From positions 800,682 to 864,681 of the forward strand of contig CACRXP010000168.1 in the NCBI GenBank assembly GCA_902702965.1: a stretch of 64,000 nucleotides of DNA, read 5' to 3'. A program made the translations under genes and the position numbers. The notes beneath the pieces are model-generated. The model saw nothing but the letters and a program-made list of their open reading frames with translations. It did no database searches and was not told where the DNA came from. The DNA is from Spirometra erinaceieuropaei (Eukaryota > Platyhelminthes > Cestoda > Diphyllobothriidea > Diphyllobothriidae). Positions 60,241-64,000 of this stretch are shown piece by piece (positions within the stretch are counted from its first letter, which is position 1; each line of letters begins with the position of its first letter).

Positions 60241-62740
60241 TTACGGCACCGAAAGCTCAGAGTAATGCACATTCTGTCCCAGAGAGCGTGCGTTAATCTT
60301 CTTTACAAAAAGAACCTGGGATTCGCATATTCGCTTCCATCCGTGAGACTTAATTCTGTTATATGTATCATAAAGAAGGATGCTTTCATGTGTGTTGGGG
60401 AAGGTTTTTTTCAGTGCTCATCTACCTCTCTGCCCCCTTATTTCATGTGCGTGTTTGAGCCTATCAATCAGACGATGTTGGGGCTGAATCTCATGGCTGT
60501 TGCGGTGTGAAGCCCGCGACTAGGCGTCTCATGCGCAGCCACGGATCCTGTGCTGCCTGACCGGCGTATGTCGTGATCCTATCGGGTCCATGGGGCGGGC
60601 CGGTACCACCAAAATCATGATCCACACCATTTTTCATGTGACTGACTTTGATCTCTGCGAATAACTAGTCACCTCCGCGCAATGGAAGGGCCACCAGGAT
60701 GCCGAATGTTGAATTCCGCCCTAGAGATTGCTGTGTAAAGTGGTGCAAATCCAGATGACGGACTTTTGATATTACGACAGTGACAACTTTCAGATGATCT
60801 TGTTGCCAAAACTGAGTAGTAACTATAATCCAGCAGGCTAGAGAGGAAGAGAACACTTCTTCCATCTGAGCGCGATCCTGCCCCTAGGGACTAGCGACAT
60901 AGAGGAATCTCAGGGCACATCATGGAACACATTTTCATCAACCGATGTTCATCTCACTCACAGTCTACCAGCGTGGAGAGCGTTAGGCAAGGTAAAATGT
61001 TCACTGGAAAAGACAAGACTAACATAGATGCCCTAAAGTCTCCGCATCTTTGTAATTGTGCCAATATACTGGCAAAACGCTGCTCTAAGTAGTTGTCCCT
61101 GAGTTCAAATCCCGAAATGTCTGGCATTCCTAGACAGATGAAGTCCTGTGGTGGAGACTCTAACTGTACTAAGGCGATTCATGTAACTTCTCCGTAAACA
61201 CTTCGGATTGGTCAACAGTCAGGTTCTTTGCAGTTAATTAATTTGACACACCGCTACGTTTCCTGTCCTTTCTCAGTAAAGCAACTGGCCACTACGATAC
61301 AGCCAAAGCAACCCAAAGCTGTATGTCGACAGCTTCCTTTCGTAACTGTTAACTGCCATTGACAACGAGGGTGATCGAACTGAGCTGGAAAATTGGTCAA
61401 ACACGCATTTGAAGTCTGTGAAAAACTGCTGGACATCGGTCATTTAACGCGAATGCTTGCTGACACAGGGTCACAACATCACGACGACGGGACATTTAGC
61501 TATGTAACCAGTATTCGTGATTTTGGCAACAGGTTTCCTCTGAGAGAACGATTGGTAATTACCAAGAAGCATTTTGACGGCCACAGGCTTGTAGATGTAC
61601 TTCTGCTTAGAACTTCAAGATTGCCATATTCCGTGAGGTCTTTAGATCGCTTATTACTACTACTTGCTTCATGCTAGTAGTGTAAATTTTATTGAAGAAT
61701 AGTTTCGACATTAGGGTGCCTGCTTTCTTGATACTATTTGCTTGCAAAGGAACCGCGAATAGTTAGAGGAATTATTTGAAAAATCAAAAAGCAAGATAGA
61801 CGAAGTCAATCGAATTTTCGAATGAAAGCAAGGTAATTGGCCGAACTAAAGACGTCGGTAACCTTGGGTGTATACGTGCAATTACTTCTGTTTAATCACT
61901 AATAGGGCTGTCTGGAGAAGGCGTGGGAAAACCTCCCATAACTCATGCTTCCTATTTTCAGTCAGCAGTCCCCGCGTGGGGTAGTTTTTTATAATTTAAA
62001 TTTAAGGGCAAGCCGATGGGTATTTAACGGTGGCGCTTCTCCTTAAAATTTCAGCCTTGTTCTAGGATATTTGTGAAGTTACTCGAAACGACTGATCATA
62101 AAGTGAAATAAGCTAGCCATATTGGGCCATTATTTTAGTTAATGAAATGTAATCGAGTTGATTACTTGGCAGTTCGAAATTCCTAAAAGGAGACCGCTTC
62201 AGTTTTTGTCATTCTGCATTCCGATGAACAACCTTCGTCGTCCTTCCACCGTCTCCTTCACTGTGCATCGAAAAGAATGATGTATACTTCTGACAGGTGC
62301 ATGATTCACTGACCAACTGCATCAGAGTTCACGTCAGAAATAAGTCTAGACCGAGGTCGGCTGATTATCGGTAGACGGCAGTCAATAAGGCTCTGTGCTT
62401 AACCTGTAAGTCAAAATGCAGAAAATGAATGGAATAACCGCCATTTTCACATGGTTTGAGACAGACTGGCTAAGTAATACTTTATTCTGGCACCCCATAA
62501 ATAGTCATCTTTTCACCTATTTCTTATTTTACCGTAGTTAGTCTCATAGCAAAGGGCCTTTCGATCATTATATATTTTTGAAAACGTTCGTATGGTGAAA
62601 TCAAAGGTTAATGGGTCGTACTTTTGCTTAATTTGTGGAACGAAACTTCGCACATAGTAAAGAAAAAGGAAGAATTGATCGTTCGGCCGTCGATTTCATT
62701 CTCCGGACTGAGGTAGTAAAAGTCCGCGTTAAGGACGTCT
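60241..62740. other. Intergenic sequence, no supported gene
   Basis: A B-box-like gagttcaaatccc occurs at about 61099 without a matching A box at the right distance. Nothing else recognised. Confidence 0.35.
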
Positions 62741-62744
62741 CGTC

Positions 62745-63440
62745 TTGAAAAAAAGGTCTACTTAAGTAGCTTTCATTCTTCCCATTGATTTTCAATGGTC
62801 TTGCAAATTAAGATATATTTTATAGAAACCTAGGACAAAATATGTCTTCCTTTAGTCATTTCATATAGAATCAGGTCATCTTTATGCATTTTGCTTGCAA
62901 ACGGAGTATAATTGGGCTCTGAAAAAGTTACTTATAAGACGTTTTAGGGCCGCGCAATGTCCATTAATATAGCATCAAACTTGTCCGTTTACCACTGTTT
63001 CGTATGTAGTGCACAACATCATTCGCATCCATTACAAACTTTTATGAACACTGTATTGTATCTTTTTAAAGGCACAAAAACAGACGTGATTTTCTTTACG
63101 CAGAAAGCATGCACCTTGCAGACTTAAATTACTAGGCGCTAATGCAACAAATGATCGTGCTACAAATTATTCTAGAGTCACAAAACACTTTTAAAACATC
63201 ACTACATTTCTTATTCGGGTACAAAATGTAAAAATAACGCAATTCTCTATACAGCGACCGAAATCAAGTATTCATTTGTTCGGGATTTCTATAAAATATA
63301 TCTTAATTTGCAAGTCCATCGAAAAGTACTGTTTTTACAGGCGATTAAAAAGCCGCATATTCAAGAGCTGGCATCCTGCCAAGTCCGAAATACTATAGGA
63401 TTTTGTTGCAAAATAATCGGTAATAGAGAGAGAGCGGAAT
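62745..63440. mobile_element. Foldback/MITE-like element, truncated copy D
   Basis: The left arm starts inside the family sequence (ggtctacttaagtagc, ttcccattgattttcaatgg, a gatatattttatagaaa block). The middle shows gtataattgggctctgaaaa. The right arm has aaatatatcttaatttgcaag and gagctggcatcctgcc, then attttgttgcaaaataatcgg. Outer ends are missing on both sides. Confidence 0.5.
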
Positions 63441-63564
63441 GCTTTATTTTGAAAATAACTTTCAAAACTTTCAGAAAAAACGGTTGTCCAGTACACAGTG
63501 ATTACCATAAAGATCAACAGGTATTGGACAGGTGGACATAATTATCTATGAAGAAAAAAGGACT

Positions 63565-64000
63565 TTAAGGTGCAAGATCGAGTTTTAGTTTTTGTTTTTC
63601 AACATCTTTGCAGGTGAGATGCCGGGCTAGAAATGGCAGTATGTAATTCCGATAGGCCGAAGTGCGGCAAAGGATGTGGCGGAAGCATCGACGCATGGGG
63701 CGTAAGGATTTCGCAGCCATTCACACATTATGAAGGGGATGGACGGTGTCATTCAGAATTCGGTCAGCGAATTGCTCCACCGAGTTGAAGTGTCGCTGCA
63801 CGATGCTATCAACTAAAATATGATAGGAAACACCAGCAGCAAGGGCGAGCATTCGAATGACACGTTTAAAAATGATTAGATCTTTTTTAAGCAAAGCTGG
63901 AAAAATAACTGGGGAACAATAAAGGATGAGTGGAAGAATACAGCCATCTATGAATCGCCAGATTAAGGACTGGGGTGTGTGATATGAACGTAGACGATGA
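63565..64000 (-). pseudogene. Non-LTR reverse transcriptase C-terminal fragment, runs off window
   Basis: On the - strand one frame runs from the window edge to TAA at 63565-63567, with a single in-frame TGA at 63721-63723. It reads WRFIDGCILPLILYCSPVIF, KDLIIFKRVIRMLALAAGVS, FNSVEQFADRILNDTVHPLH, the stop, then RRCFRHILCRTSAYRNYILP and FLARHLT. This is the pattern of the C-terminal region after the RT domain in flatworm Jockey/CR1-like retroelements (YCSPV, FADRIL-x-D-x-x-HPL, RT-x-AY-x-x-x-xLP). The RT palm would lie beyond base 64000. Confidence 0.75.

Overview
This is a repeat-dense eukaryotic nuclear sequence, most likely from a parasitic flatworm and probably a tapeworm. Pointers to that are GIY-YIG-containing Penelope-like retroelements, a CR1/Jockey-type reverse transcriptase of the kind common in flatworm genomes, repeats carrying the remains of a C2H2-type retroelement tail, a Merlin-type transposase relic, tRNA-derived SINEs and a decayed TTAGGG-like array. 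There are no operons or bacterial-type genes. A 187-base run of N sits inside a CAC microsatellite, as expected of a draft scaffold. The species cannot be named from the sequence alone.

Only two genes look intact. Both lie on the + strand and encode small four-helix membrane proteins of the MARVEL type (131 residues each). Gene A is at 13754-15584 and gene B at 48547-50383. Each has three coding exons of 74, 35 and 22 codons, split at identical phase-0 positions, and the proteins match at 77 of 131 positions by my hand alignment. Their promoters share a 17-base block containing a CCAAT-type box (GCAT-A/C-TGATTGGCCCTT). They are tandem duplicates separated by about 33 kb of transposon debris.

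Almost everything else recognisable is mobile-element remains. Positions 1-700 hold a composite SINE inserted in an older repeat. Positions 2228-3480 hold a retroelement 3' end. Positions 3698-4687 hold a long foldback element that abuts a nearly complete but dead Penelope-like element (4710-6950). Positions 17040-18050 and 24590-24860 hold shorter relatives of the 2.2 kb repeat. A ~200-base inverted repeat pair lies at 25.3/26.8 kb and a second foldback copy at 27.0-27.9 kb. Positions 29.9-33.9 kb form a nest of Penelope fragments in both orientations plus the inverted partner of the 2.2-3.5 kb repeat. A CR1-like reverse transcriptase pseudogene lies at 34.7-35.7 kb, a telomere-like array at 36.9-37.1 kb and a Merlin relic at 41.1-41.9 kb. 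A third foldback copy lies at 52.4-53.4 kb, a Penelope tail at 55.1-55.4 kb, a SINE array at 57.4-58.3 kb and a second Penelope subfamily at 59.6-60.2 kb (- strand). A truncated foldback copy lies at 62.7-63.4 kb, and a reverse-transcriptase C-terminal fragment runs off the right edge on the - strand.

The long stretches between (for example 6.95-13.6, 19.6-24.5, 37.2-40.8, 42-48.4 and 50.4-52.4 kb) contain no gene I can support. All repeat boundaries and identities were judged by eye, so edges are approximate unless a terminal motif is cited.
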